Positions 1-8,097 are shown, numbered from the stretch's first letter. The stretch: DNA of 64,000 nucleotides from Actinomadura luzonensis (GCF_022664455.2 NZ_JAKRKC020000003.1:1103818-1167817), one strand, 5' to 3'. Numbers and translations are program-made. The notes: a model not told the origin generated them from the letters alone.

Positions 1-44
1 GCTGGGCGTCCACCGAGGTCTCTTCTCAGAGATCACGACTGCCC

Positions 45-851
45 TCAGGAGCGCGCCTCTCCGGACTCCGGATCATCGGTAGACTGTGCCGGTTGCTCCG
101 GCGCGATCAACTCGCCGGGAGAGGCAGTTGCTTTTTCGCTAGGAGTTGCGCGACGTCGCTTCTCTGCCTCCATCGCCAGTGGTCCCGTGAGGTCAACCAG
201 CGCTCCCGCATAGCCGAGGCCCTCAAGCAGTTGCCTCCGCCAATCGTTCGCCTCATGCACCCGGCCCTCGCCATAACAGCGGGCTACGCCTTGCCTAAGC
301 GCTTGAATCATATATTTGGGCATATATGGCTCCATTTGGGCGGTTTTGTCCAACTCAAGCCAAGGCAGCACTCGCCTCTCTTCGTGCGAGCCAAGTCGAA
401 TCCATTCTAGAGGCGCTTCTAAGTAAACAATTGACATCTCCGGGCCATCGTGAACCAGCTGTGACTCCACGAAGCGTCCGCGCAGGTTGTTGTCCGAAAC
501 ACGCCAAAGGTGCAGGGAGCCTCTCCCACCCCCACCCTTGACCGACCAGTAGGTTCCATCCATGCAGCCATCACTGTACCTTCCCACGAAGGACCATTTC
601 CTATCGAGATACGGCCCGTGGATGCGCCATATGTGACCGGAAACGGATTGACGGTGATGGCGGACACGCATCAGCTCAACAGACCAAGGCACTCCTCTCA
701 TTGCGGGATCATCGGCGTAGTATGTGACCTGATACCACAGCCCGGCCAAGGCGCCTGATCGCTCGTAGTACGCCTTGGCCACTAGGACCAGCGCAGACCA
801 GACGCCGGCGCCTAAAACACTGATGAGGATGTTCGAAAACCATTCGCTCAT
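45..851 (-). CDS. Membrane-anchored beta-rich hypothetical protein
   Basis: Not recognised as a named family. The 268-aa product begins with one hydrophobic helix (about residues 6-26, ILISVLGAGVWSALVLVA), so the rest is probably tethered to the membrane. Residues about 38-150 are rich in aromatic residues and glycine with alternating hydrophobic positions (LWYQVTYY, WSFVGRYSDG, GTYWSVKGG), which suggests a small beta-barrel. The C-terminal 45 residues are charged, Pro/Ser-rich and look disordered. Base composition is lower in G+C than most of the window, as expected of acquired DNA next to a transposase. One TM helix plus a lipocalin-like barrel recalls small membrane effectors of CBASS-type systems, but no partner gene is visible. 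That resemblance is inference only. Confidence 0.6.
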   Translation of the reverse strand: MSEWFSNILISVLGAGVWSALVLVAKAYYERSGALAGLWYQVTYYADDPAMRGVPWSVELMRVRHHRQSVSGHIWRIHGPYLDRKWSFVGRYSDGCMDGTYWSVKGGGGRGSLHLWRVSDNNLRGRFVESQLVHDGPEMSIVYLEAPLEWIRLGSHEERRVLPWLELDKTAQMEPYMPKYMIQALRQGVARCYGEGRVHEANDWRRQLLEGLGYAGALVDLTGPLAMEAEKRRRATPSEKATASPGELIAPEQPAQSTDDPESGEARS

Positions 852-1270
852 GTCGTCTCTCTACACCGATATGCTGGCACTCTAGTCAGCATCGCCCGGA
901 TGGCAACCCTTCACACGGAAATAGATCCCAGGGAACCATCGAACTGACACAAGAGCTCGCCTCTTCAATGATCCAGTCGGATCTGATCAGTTCCGTCCGA
1001 TGCGTTCGCCATGTGGTCTATCTCTTGAGAGATGCTTCTGAGCTGTGGAGATACTGGCCGTGTCAGCAACATCTGCTGCGTCCGCACGCGCCAAGTGATT
1101 GGGTCGCCTGCTGCAAGCGTGGGGCAACCTGATCATTAGAGGAGGATGCATTTCGCCTGGAATGCACCTCGGCGAACTCGGTGACCGACTTGGAACCTGC
1201 TGCGGAGTTGCAATGCAGGCGTCCCAAGCACTGCCGGTCTCGCTCGTGAGTCAGTCGCAGTGAGCCCTTT
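852..1270. other. Intergenic stretch, no gene seen
   Basis: About 420 bases of moderate G+C between the hypothetical membrane protein and the IS5-type transposase. No reading frame with coding character, no tRNA fold and no clear promoter were seen. It presumably includes the promoter of the minus-strand gene at 851 and one end of the insertion sequence, but no terminal repeat could be defined. Confidence 0.4.
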
Positions 1271-2053
1271 TCATCCTGAGTAGCGGCGTTCTTCGATGAG
1301 CTGCAGGACGAGGATGGCCTGCACGATCGTGGTGGCGCGGTGCGGGCAGCAGCGCAGCCGGGTCAGAATCTTCCAGGTCTTCAGGGTGGCGACGGCGCGT
1401 TCCCCGCAGGCACGGATGCGAGCGTGTGCGCGGTTGACCGAGCGCTGATGGCGCGACAGCGGCGGCCGCAGCCGATGGCCTTTGAACGGCGTGCGGATGC
1501 TGCCGCCCGCGCCTTGATAGCCCTTGTCGGCGAAGGTCTTCACCCCTGCCGCGGTCAGCGCGTTGATCAGGCCGGTAGCGCGTGCCGCGGTCAGGTCATG
1601 CGTGGCACCGGGCAACGCCGGCGAGACCCACACCAGCCGGCCAGCGGGATCGGCCAGGACCTGCACGTTCACGCCGTGGCGGCGGTGTTTACCGGAGTAG
1701 TACGGCCGTTCGTCGGCCAGCCGGTCGATCGGGATCAAGGTGCCGTCCAGGATGGCGTAGGCCAGCCGGCCGGCGCGTAAGACGGCGGCGCGGACGTCGT
1801 CGGCGAGCAGGGCAAGCAGGTCGATCGCTTCGCGGACGTAGCGCCAGGCGGTGCTGGTGCCGATGGCGAAGCCTGCGGCCAGACGCGCGTAGGTGTCACC
1901 GTTACGCAAGTGGGCCAGGACGAGCAGGGCTTGCCGAGACGCATCCAGGCGCCGCCACCGGCAGCGGCGCTCGGCACGCCGGACGCGGATCAGCTCGGCC
2001 AGACGGGTCAGGGTGTGATTGGACAGCGGGATCGCGGCACGGTATGACAGCAA
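1271..2053 (-). CDS. IS5-family (DDE_Tnp_4-like) transposase
   Basis: DDE transposase of the actinobacterial IS5 type, 260 aa from a TTG start. The N-terminal third has the helix-turn-helix region (ARLAAGFAIGTSTAWRYVREA, of which GFAIGTSTAWRYV is the core). The catalytic core follows: first Asp in YAILDGTLIPID, second Asp region in ATHDLTAA and FADKGYQGA, and Glu in CGERAVATLKTWKIL. It ends in a conserved LIEERRYSG tail. The length is normal for the family and no stop or frameshift interrupts it, so it could be active. The start is uncertain because the frame is open for several codons upstream. Terminal inverted repeats were looked for near 1262 and 2110-2130 without a convincing match. Confidence 0.9.
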   Translation of the reverse strand: MLSYRAAIPLSNHTLTRLAELIRVRRAERRCRWRRLDASRQALLVLAHLRNGDTYARLAAGFAIGTSTAWRYVREAIDLLALLADDVRAAVLRAGRLAYAILDGTLIPIDRLADERPYYSGKHRRHGVNVQVLADPAGRLVWVSPALPGATHDLTAARATGLINALTAAGVKTFADKGYQGAGGSIRTPFKGHRLRPPLSRHQRSVNRAHARIRACGERAVATLKTWKILTRLRCCPHRATTIVQAILVLQLIEERRYSG

Positions 2054-2054
2054 C

Positions 2055-2111
2055 GAGGCTCTCCGGTAGAGGCATCGGATCTTGGTCGACTGCTGTCTTA
2101 CCGGGAGCCTC
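2055..2111. repeat. Inverted repeat upstream of the IS5-type transposase
   Basis: GAGGCTCTCCGGTA (2055-2068) is matched in inverted orientation by TACCGGGAGCCTC (2099-2111), one base shorter, with about 30 bases between. It lies just before the transposase start. In insertion sequences such stem-loops can block entry of outside transcription or translation. Whether it does so here is inference. Confidence 0.45.
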
Positions 2112-2324
2112 TCTTCGTGCCAACCCTTCCCGGCGCCGCCCCTTGCTGACCAGCGCGATCAGGTTGGAAAAGCCTCAGTAGTTGGCACAGCCTGCGTCAT
2201 GTGCGGGTTTTGGGCTAACAGCCACGTGCATGGACCCACTGTGGACCAGCGGCCTGCCCAGAAGGGCACCCAGCACCCAAACCTGCAGGTCAGCCGATGT
2301 ACGCAGCGGTGATCAGCAACCCTC

Positions 2325-2365
2325 TCCGGAGCCGGGTGCGTAGGTTCGAATCCTACAGGGGGCAC
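2325..2365 (+). other. tRNA 3'-end fragment, candidate att site of a lost element
   Basis: A T-arm is visible: 5-bp stem GTAGG/CCTAC (2340-2344 and 2352-2356) around the canonical loop TTCGAAT, followed by a 3' acceptor strand AGGGGGC and discriminator A at 2357-2364, with no encoded CCA. No matching 5' acceptor, D-arm or anticodon arm lies upstream, so it is not a full tRNA. Integrative elements that insert into tRNA genes leave such a 3' copy at one boundary. The identity of the tRNA (possibly one with a long variable arm) cannot be fixed from this piece. Confidence 0.7.
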
Positions 2366-2370
2366 TCAGA

Positions 2371-2398
2371 AGAAGGGAATCATCCGTGATTCCCTTCT
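2371..2398 (+). terminator. Rho-independent-type hairpin after the tRNA fragment
   Basis: Perfect 12-bp stem (AGAAGGGAATCA with TGATTCCCTTCT) and a 4-base loop TCCG, starting 7 bases after the tRNA acceptor end. It has no T-tract, which is common in actinobacteria. It is probably the native terminator of the tRNA gene. Confidence 0.75.
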
Positions 2399-2399
2399 C

Positions 2400-2692
2400 T
2401 GCGTTGGCGGAGGTCGCAATCTCCCTGGTCAACGTCATGATCAGCGGCATGCTGCTCTCCTTCACGGTGATGCGGATCAGAACTTTGTGAGCGTCCGCGC
2501 GGTAGCGGAGCTCCAGGTTGAAGGCGTCGAAAAGCTTGCGCTGAAGGTCCTCTCCGATCGTGGAGAGGTTGGCCGCCACCTGTGGAAGCCCCTCCAGCAA
2601 GCCGTGGTCCTCCTTCGGGGGAGCATTGGCAGCGAGACTTTTGACCTCCTCGGCCTTGATCTCGCGCTGGCCCGGTCGATGTCGTCATCACC
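2400..2692 (-). pseudogene. Serine recombinase/resolvase C-terminal remnant
   Basis: The minus-strand frame between a stop near 2692 and the hairpin reads like the end of a large serine recombinase: a charged helical linker (REIKAEEVKSLAANAPPKED), then LPQVAANLSTIGEDLQRKLF and DAFNLELRYRADAHKVLIRI, which match the C-terminal beta strand after the LF-x-AF motif of that family. The catalytic resolvase domain and zinc-ribbon part are missing, and the end reads into the tRNA fragment. It is therefore a broken gene. It lies beside the tRNA att-like fragment and fits the debris of an excised or decayed integrative element. Confidence 0.65.
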
Positions 2693-2784
2693 CGTCGGCT
2701 CGTATTCCTCCGATAGGGTGCTGCTCACCGCATAACACCCGTGTCCACACTTCGGGGCGAGCCCCAATTACGCCTTCGAACTCG

Positions 2785-3678
2785 TTAACGGGCTACTGGC
2801 ATACCGTGTTCAGCAGCGATCGTAGCGGTCAGGCCTTCGCTTTCACGACGCTGTGCGATGAGCGTTTCTATTCTGGCTGCCACCGTCGGCAGTCCGCCGT
2901 CGCCGAGCGTTTGGCCGTCCCGCAGCCGGATGAGGTGGCGAATGACGGTGAGGTGCTCGGCGAGAGTGGCGGGCCCTGCCGGATAGGTGGCATTCAGCAG
3001 CTCGGAGGCGATGCCAGGAGCTCCGGTGACCACGTGTTCGAGTTGCTTGACTGCGGTATCGGTGAACTCGGCGACATCGATGCCTGCCGCCCGCACGGTG
3101 TCGAAGGCTCTCAGCAGGCCGAGTTGGGCGTCGTACCAGAGGCCGAAAAGGGTGAGATCCCAGATGGCGGCCGCTTGTGGTGCCTCTCCCACGAAGTGCG
3201 GTGTGCTCAGCAGGCCCAGGAGTGCGCGGTGTCGCTGAAACGCCGATCGTGAGCCGCCGTAGAGGATGGTCGCCGCGTCGGTGCCGATCACCTCCGGCGA
3301 GGTCTGGATCCCCGCATCGAGATAGGACGCTCCCAGCGCGGTCACCCGCTGGGCGGCGCGTTCCGCCTCGTCGGGGGTTCCGGTGCACATCGCGACAATG
3401 GTTCGTCCGGACAGGTCTCCGTCCAGTTCGGCGAGGCACTGCTGCACGGCGACGTAGTCGGTGAGGGTGAAAAGGGCCAGCGTGGCAGAGGACACCGCTT
3501 CTCTCACCGACCCCGCCGGCCGTGCCCCGGCGGCGGCCAACGGGTCGAGGCGACTCGGTGTACGGTTCCACGCCACCACGTCGTGACCATGGGCGAGGAG
3601 GTGACGTGCTACCGCACTGCCGATGGCACCCGCGCCGATCACGGCAATCTGATGGTCAGAGGCATTGGGTTCCGTCAT
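2785..3678 (-). CDS. NAD(P)-dependent oxidoreductase, imine-reductase/6PGDH-like
   Basis: Cytosolic dehydrogenase of the 3-hydroxyisobutyrate/6-phosphogluconate superfamily, 297 aa. The Rossmann motif GAGAIGSAVARHL is at about residues 15-27, followed by NRTPSR, which favours NADP(H). The C-terminal all-helical domain contains AIWDLTLFGLWYDAQLG where imine reductases carry their catalytic Asp/Tyr region, and the length equals that of imine reductases. The substrate is unknown. The start at 3678 sits at the predicted transcription start of a MerR-type promoter, so the message may be leaderless. An IS3 remnant ends just upstream, so a neighbouring regulator gene may have been lost. Confidence 0.85.
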   Translation of the reverse strand: MTEPNASDHQIAVIGAGAIGSAVARHLLAHGHDVVAWNRTPSRLDPLAAAGARPAGSVREAVSSATLALFTLTDYVAVQQCLAELDGDLSGRTIVAMCTGTPDEAERAAQRVTALGASYLDAGIQTSPEVIGTDAATILYGGSRSAFQRHRALLGLLSTPHFVGEAPQAAAIWDLTLFGLWYDAQLGLLRAFDTVRAAGIDVAEFTDTAVKQLEHVVTGAPGIASELLNATYPAGPATLAEHLTVIRHLIRLRDGQTLGDGGLPTVAARIETLIAQRRESEGLTATIAAEHGMPVAR

Positions 3679-3685
3679 AGCGATG

Positions 3686-3716
3686 ATCTTGCAATATCAA
3701 CCCCACTTGAGGTCAA
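3686..3716 (-). promoter_or_regulatory. MerR-type promoter of the imine-reductase-like gene
   Basis: On the minus strand a -35 box TTGACC (3711-3716) is separated by 19 bases from a -10 box CAAGAT (3686-3691). The over-long spacer contains the dyad TCAA-N6-TTGA. Long spacers holding a dyad are the hallmark of MerR-family activated promoters such as SoxR-like sites with CCTCAAG half-sites. The start codon at 3678 lies about 7 bases after the -10 box, implying leaderless transcription. No MerR gene is present nearby. Confidence 0.6.
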
Positions 3717-4262
3717 GGTGTGATTTGCGATCGTTTGTCCGTGTTGACTTCAGTGTCTTGAAGCTCGCTTCGACGTGCGGGTTGTCGTTGGAGGTGCGGG
3801 GCCGGGAGTGGGACTTGGTCACGCCCAGATCGATGTGGAGTACGGCGAGGGTTTTGGAGGTCATCGAGCTGCCGTGGTCGGCCTGCTGGGTGAGGGTGCC
3901 TTGGTCGATGCCGTGTGCGCGCGGTCGCTTCGATGAGGTGCCGGGCCAGGTCGGCGGACTGACAGGAGGCGACCATCCAGCCGGCGACGTAGCGGCCGAA
4001 CAGGCCGATGATGAGGGCGTCGGTCGGCAGCTCGGGCACGGCCCGGGGCGGATGAGCGTTCCCTGCACCTCGATCACCTGGTGGGTCTGGCCGAGTTCGG
4101 CGCGCAGCCGTTCGACCTGCGCCTGCAGCGCTTCGATTCGCTTGTCGCGCGGGTCGGCCTTCGGCCGCCCGACCGGGCGGGCCAACGCCTGCTCCACGCC
4201 GTGGTCCCGCAGGCGAGCTCGCTGCCCCGGCCGGGCACGTAGGTGTGCGCCGAGTCAAGGGC
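3697..4262 (-). pseudogene. IS3-family transposase remnant, frameshifted
   Basis: Pieces of an IS3-type transposase appear in alternating minus-strand frames. They are an OrfA-like helical leader (GRPKADPRDKRIEALQAQV), then the integrase core fragment (LIIGLFGRYVAGWMVA with SADLARHLIEAT) in another frame, then GIDQGTLTQQADHGSSMTSK and GVTKSHSRPRTSNDNPH back in the first frame. This is the DDE core of IS3 elements ending at FKTLK. Large internal parts are deleted, at least two frameshifts occur, and the C-terminus is missing. It is inactive. Its right end is fused directly to a truncated sigma-factor gene. Confidence 0.8.
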
Positions 4263-4397
4263 CGCCAGGAAGATGTCCGCCGTCAGGTCGGCGGCGAAGT
4301 GAGGATCGCTCACCCGCCGGACCACGAATCTCATGACGGCATCGACGTGGCGGCGGTAGAAGGCCTCAAAGGCCGTGGGGTCGTCGTGAAGGCGCAC
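4205..4397 (-). pseudogene. ECF sigma factor N-terminal fragment
   Basis: The first about 62 residues from the ATG at 4397 match sigma-70 region 2 of an extracytoplasmic-function sigma factor: DDPTAFEAFYRRHVDAVMRF, then VVRRVSDPHFAADLTADIFL and AALDSA. After PGRGSELA the reading frame runs into the IS3 remnant, so region 4, the -35-binding part, is absent. The most likely history is insertion followed by deletion. It should not produce a working sigma factor, although a free region 2 peptide cannot be excluded. Confidence 0.75.
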
Positions 4398-4827
4398 TGG
4401 CCTCGGTCCCTTCGTCGTTCGCCCTTACACCCCTACTTGGATCGGGTGGCGAGAAGCGTTTCAGACTTTGTTCGACGACACCTCAGATCGAAACCTTCAC
4501 CGGCGACAGGGCCAGGCGCAGCCAGGCACTGGAGCGCCAGTTGTCGCGCATGGCCGCGCTGCTCGGCGGCGTGCATCAGCCCGCGCTCGACCCGTACCTG
4601 ATGCAGCGACCGAGCTCGTCAGCCGAGCCAGGCCCGGCCGGTCACCGGATGGCGCCTGACACGCTCCTGGGCGGGACAAGGCTTCCGCTCCACAGCAGGA
4701 ACGGGAGCGAGGGCGGAAACAGGCAGGAAACCTTCTCTGGCATAGGCATGACCTTGAACCGTCACGGTCGGCGAGACGTTGCCGCCCGCGACGACTGCCT
4801 GGATACCCCCAAGGAAGGATTCTTCTC
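4398..4827. other. Intergenic stretch before the serine hydrolase
   Basis: About 430 bases. A plus-strand frame from about 4485 is open to the hydrolase start, but its codon pattern is poor and it matches no family. It may be a decayed gene. A ribosome binding site AAGGAAGGA sits at about 4811-4819 for the gene at 4828. No terminator or operator was recognised. Confidence 0.35.
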
Positions 4828-6000
4828 GTGAATCGTGCGACAGCGGCCGGCCTGGCCGGGCTGGCCTGCGCCACGTTGACGCTGAGTACTTTGCCCGCCG
4901 CGGCGGCCTCCGCCATGAGCCGGCCCCGTCCGGGGGATGTGCAGCAGGCGCTGGAGGAACTGGCCAAGACGCCCGAGGTGGTGGGCGCCATCGGCGAGGT
5001 CTACGTCGACGGCGAGCGCGTCGGCAAGGGCTCGGCCGGCACCCGCCTGCTGAACGGCAAGGGCGGCAGGATCCCGACCGGCGCGCGCTTCCGGGTCGGC
5101 TCCCAGACCAAGCAGATGACCGGCGTCGTGGTGCTGCAACTGGTCAAGGAGGGCAAGCTCAAGCTCGACGACAAGCTCAGCGACCTGCTCCCGGAGGTCG
5201 CCGAGAAGGACCTGGTGGAACGCGCGAGCGAGATCACCCTGCAGCAGCTCCTCCAGCACACCTCCGGCATCCCCAACTTCCTGCAGGACAAGGTGGTCGA
5301 CACCTTCGACTTCACCACCTACTACCCGCCGATCGAGCTGGTGAAGAAGACCCGCACTCTGCCCCGGACCCAGGAACCGGGAGCGAGGTACTCCTACTCC
5401 AACACCAACTACATGCTGCTCGGCCTGATCATCGAGAGGTACACCAAGCACACCCTGGCCGCCGAGTTCGAGCGGCGCGTCTTCGACCCCCTCGGCATGA
5501 ACGACTCCTACCTGCCCACCACGTTCCCCGGCGGCATCAAGGGCCCGCACGGCCACGGCTACTTCCCCGACAGCACGGGCCAGCTGCGCGACGTGGACCG
5601 GCACAACATGAGCTACGGCTACGCCGCCGGCGGCGTCATCTCCACCGCGCACGACATCAGCGCCTTCCAGCGGGCCTTCGCCCAGAACCGGCTGCTGCCC
5701 GAAGATCTGAAGAAGGTGCTCATGGGGCCGCCGGCCATCACGCCGCAGCCAGGACAGCCGTCGGGGCAACCGCCCGAGGGCGGGGGCGGTCAGCAGCAGC
5801 CCGCGCTGCTGTGCGGGGGCCAGCCGGCGATCATGTCGGTCAAGGGCAGCGGCCCCGGCTTCAATGCGGTCACCTTCGTCTCACGTGACGGCCGCACGCG
5901 GTTCGCCCTGTCGGCCACCCTGGCCGTCCCCAACACCGACCAAGCGCTGGATCCGCTTCTCGTGAAGGCCGCCGAAGCGGTCCTCTGCCCGAAGGACTGA
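4828..6000 (+). CDS. Secreted serine beta-lactamase/DD-peptidase-fold hydrolase
   Basis: 390-aa class C beta-lactamase-family (D-Ala-D-Ala carboxypeptidase-like) hydrolase. A signal peptide (MNRATAAGLAGLACATLTLS then TLPAAAASA) predicts export. The catalytic motifs are SQTK (Ser92-Lys95), YSN (Tyr190-Asn192) and the late HGHG loop replacing KTG. Together they define the penicillin-binding/class C fold. Likely roles are peptidoglycan or D-amino-acid peptide hydrolysis outside the cell, or esterase activity. Beta-lactam resistance is not implied. The GTG start at 4828 is supported by a strong AAGGAAGGA ribosome binding site. It appears monocistronic. A Pro/Gln/Gly-rich insert (about residues 305-325) precedes the last strand. 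Confidence 0.88.
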   Translation: MNRATAAGLAGLACATLTLSTLPAAAASAMSRPRPGDVQQALEELAKTPEVVGAIGEVYVDGERVGKGSAGTRLLNGKGGRIPTGARFRVGSQTKQMTGVVVLQLVKEGKLKLDDKLSDLLPEVAEKDLVERASEITLQQLLQHTSGIPNFLQDKVVDTFDFTTYYPPIELVKKTRTLPRTQEPGARYSYSNTNYMLLGLIIERYTKHTLAAEFERRVFDPLGMNDSYLPTTFPGGIKGPHGHGYFPDSTGQLRDVDRHNMSYGYAAGGVISTAHDISAFQRAFAQNRLLPEDLKKVLMGPPAITPQPGQPSGQPPEGGGGQQQPALLCGGQPAIMSVKGSGPGFNAVTFVSRDGRTRFALSATLAVPNTDQALDPLLVKAAEAVLCPKD

Positions 6001-6366
6001 CAACAGCGAGGCAACAGCGGCTCCGTCACGCTCATGGCCTTGACCCCGTCTCTGGCGCGACGGCACTTGCCGCGCCCGCGATCGGCCGTCGCGCCGCATA
6101 CGCGAATGAAGTGCGGGTCTGCCCTCCCCCTCCTCCAGAGCCCGAGGCGGACACGAGTCGGGAGGGGCGGGGCAAGCTGAATGATCTCTGCGGGTTGACA
6201 TTCTCGTCAGCCGTAGGGTCCGCGGTCCTCGAAGCACGGCACGCGGACAAGCGCGGGGCTGGGCTTCCCCTCACGGGCACCGTTATCGGGTCGAGCATCG
6301 CGCGCGGCTGTGCCTGAAGAGGACATGGGTGACGCCGAGGCGCAAGCGCCGTTGTTGTGAACGCAT
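6001..6366. other. Intergenic stretch, no gene supported
   Basis: About 370 bases between the hydrolase stop and the operator region of the next operon. Short frames on both strands lack coding character. A TTGACA hexamer near 6197 has no well-spaced -10 box. Nothing else recognised. Confidence 0.35.
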
Positions 6367-6409
6367 GTTCATGATACTGTCGTGGACAGCTGTTCACGAT
6401 GGCATGAAC
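6367..6409. promoter_or_regulatory. Operator region of the 6492-9475 operon (TetR-type sites)
   Basis: An 18-bp near-palindrome (6381-6398) contains TGGACAGCTGTTCA (6383-6396). This has the same layout, TGRACA-NN-YGTTCA, as the perfect dyad in front of the TetR gene at 9508. It is flanked by further half-sites GTTCATG (6367-6373) and CATGAAC (6403-6409), identical to the arms of that dyad. Cooperative or multiple binding of the local TetR protein is inferred. Confidence 0.6.
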
Positions 6410-6491
6410 GCCTCGGGCGACCGCCTCCATGCCTAGGCGGCCCACCGGCCGAGGATGCCGCGTCCAGCGCCCGATTCCCGTTGGAGGCCAC

Positions 6492-6965
6492 ATGACCACT
6501 GATCGCAAAAGCCCCACCGTCTCTACGTCCAGGACGAACGTGCAGGTGCTGGCGTGGTGCGGCGCCAACGCGCTGATCACCACCGTTCACCACGTGTACG
6601 GCGCCGTCATCTACGGCACCCCTGGGCGTTATCACGCCGTCCTCGCCGCCGCGCTGCTGCTGGCTCTGGACGTGGCCGCATACGCTTGGGCCCGGCGCCC
6701 TGCCGGCGATGATGCTGTCGCCCGGGTGGCTTGGTGGATCCACTGGTCGGTGTCCCTGGCCGGTTTCGTTCTTTCGTTCGGGCTCTTCGAGGGCCTGTAC
6801 ACCCACGTGCTCTCCCCGCTCCTCCGAGGGGGCTACGTGACGCCTGGGCAGCCGTTCGACCTGTTCTTCGAGGCCACCGGTGTGCTGCACGTCCTCCCCG
6901 CCGCCGTGACGGCGCTGCTGCTCGTGCGCCTGTTGCGCGAGCGTGGCCAGGCGGTGACCGCGTGA
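6492..6965 (+). CDS. Small integral membrane protein
   Basis: 157-aa protein with four predicted transmembrane segments (about VLAWCGANALITTVHHVYG, AVLAAALLLALDVAAYAWA, WSVSLAGFVLSFGLFEG and LHVLPAAVTALLLVRLL). It has no recognisable catalytic motif and function is unknown. The ATG at 6492 is chosen because TTGGAGG lies 5 bases upstream. A longer in-frame opening to 6429 has no ribosome binding site and would cover the operator end. It is the first gene of the run toward 9475 and lies directly behind the TetR-type operator, so it is probably induced together with the enzymes downstream. Confidence 0.75.
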   Translation: MTTDRKSPTVSTSRTNVQVLAWCGANALITTVHHVYGAVIYGTPGRYHAVLAAALLLALDVAAYAWARRPAGDDAVARVAWWIHWSVSLAGFVLSFGLFEGLYTHVLSPLLRGGYVTPGQPFDLFFEATGVLHVLPAAVTALLLVRLLRERGQAVTA

Positions 6966-7128
6966 GCGACAGCACCAGAGCATGGCGGCATGCGCACCGG
7001 ATCGCGGGCAGGCCGTTGATCGGCGGCGCCCAGCCCGCCCGCCACGATGTCCACGACGGGAGGCGTCAAGGCCACGTCGGGAGCCTGTGGTCCCGGACCT
7101 TCCACGAACGAGTCAGGACGAGACCCGC

Positions 7129-8079
7129 ATGAAGGTCATAGTCCTGGGCGGTTACGGCGCCATCGGCTCCCAAGCGGTCGCTTATCTCCGGGAGATGGCT
7201 GCGCACGTCCTGGCCGCAGGACGTGATCCAAAGCGCGCCGATCTGCTGATCGACGCCGGTCATCCCCACGGCCTCGATCGCGTGTTGAAGGACGTGGACG
7301 TGGTGCTCAACTGCGCCGGCACAGAAGATGCCGCCCTGGCGGAGCAGGTCACCCGCCACGGCGCGGCTTTCGTGGACATCACGGCGAGCGCGGAATACAC
7401 ATTCGCCATCGAACGCCTCAAGCCGTCCGCCCCCATCCTGCTCAGCGTGGGCTTGGCCCCAGGTTTGACCAACCTGCTCGCCGCCGCGGTCCAGCACGAA
7501 GCGCCGGCCCAGCCCATCGACATCGCTTTGTTGCTCGGCGCCGGTGAGCGTTACGGCAAGGCTTCCACCGCCTGGGCGTACCAGTTGCTCGGTCAGGACT
7601 TCGCCGATCCGGCGACGGGCGAAAGGATCCGCAACTACAGCCGTCCCCGGCGCTTCCACCTGCCCGTGTACGGGGTGCGCCGTCTGCTTCGGGTCGACTA
7701 CAGCGACCAGCACGTCCTCCACCGCGACCTCGGCGTGCCCGTCCGTACGTATTTCGGGCTCACGTCCCGTCTGGCGACCGCCGCCCTGGCCGCCCTGACG
7801 CGTCTTCCCGTGGCCGCTCACGCGGTGCCTTCCTGGCACCTCCCAGGCGATCAACGCTGGTTGGCCCTGTCGCGCAGCGCCAACGGCCGCACCCATACGC
7901 TCGGCGGCCAGGTCCAGGCGCAGGCCACCGCCGCGATAGCGGCCATCGCCGCGCTGAAGGCCGCCCGCCTACCGCGCGGGGTCCACCACCTCCACCACGT
8001 ACTGGATCTATCGGACCTCGCAGCTCTGCCGATAAGGCTCCATCCCTGGTATCCGCCGACCCCCGAGCCCAACCGCTGA
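7129..8079 (+). CDS. Saccharopine-dehydrogenase-like NAD(P)-binding protein
   Basis: 316-aa oxidoreductase with an N-terminal Rossmann motif (VLGGYGAIGSQAVAYL) and the conserved saccharopine dehydrogenase blocks VLNCAGTEDAALAEQ, AFVDITASAEYTF and LSVGLAPGLTNLLA. The shorter C-terminal part differs from true lysine-pathway enzymes, so the substrate is open. Homologues of this kind act on small carbonyl or amino compounds. The ATG at 7129 with AGGACGAG upstream is preferred over longer openings. It lies 163 bases after the membrane protein and 18 bases before the ABM-domain gene, consistent with one operon under the TetR-type operator. Confidence 0.82.
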   Translation: MKVIVLGGYGAIGSQAVAYLREMAAHVLAAGRDPKRADLLIDAGHPHGLDRVLKDVDVVLNCAGTEDAALAEQVTRHGAAFVDITASAEYTFAIERLKPSAPILLSVGLAPGLTNLLAAAVQHEAPAQPIDIALLLGAGERYGKASTAWAYQLLGQDFADPATGERIRNYSRPRRFHLPVYGVRRLLRVDYSDQHVLHRDLGVPVRTYFGLTSRLATAALAALTRLPVAAHAVPSWHLPGDQRWLALSRSANGRTHTLGGQVQAQATAAIAAIAALKAARLPRGVHHLHHVLDLSDLAALPIRLHPWYPPTPEPNR

Positions 8080-8097
8080 ATCGAGAAAGGTACGGTC

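Noticed and set aside
1262..2130. Terminal inverted repeats and target duplication of the IS5-type element
   Set aside because: The ends were compared by eye and no matching pair flanking the transposase could be defined.
2260..2365. Complete tRNA gene
   Set aside because: Only the T-arm and 3' acceptor strand are present; no pairing 5' acceptor, D-arm or anticodon arm upstream.
4541..4831. 96-codon plus-strand frame before the serine hydrolase
   Set aside because: Poor codon pattern, no ribosome binding site, no family resemblance; it would end just inside the next gene.
6111..6317. 68-codon plus-strand frame in the 6.0-6.4 kb gap
   Set aside because: Low-complexity start, no ribosome binding site, no coding bias.
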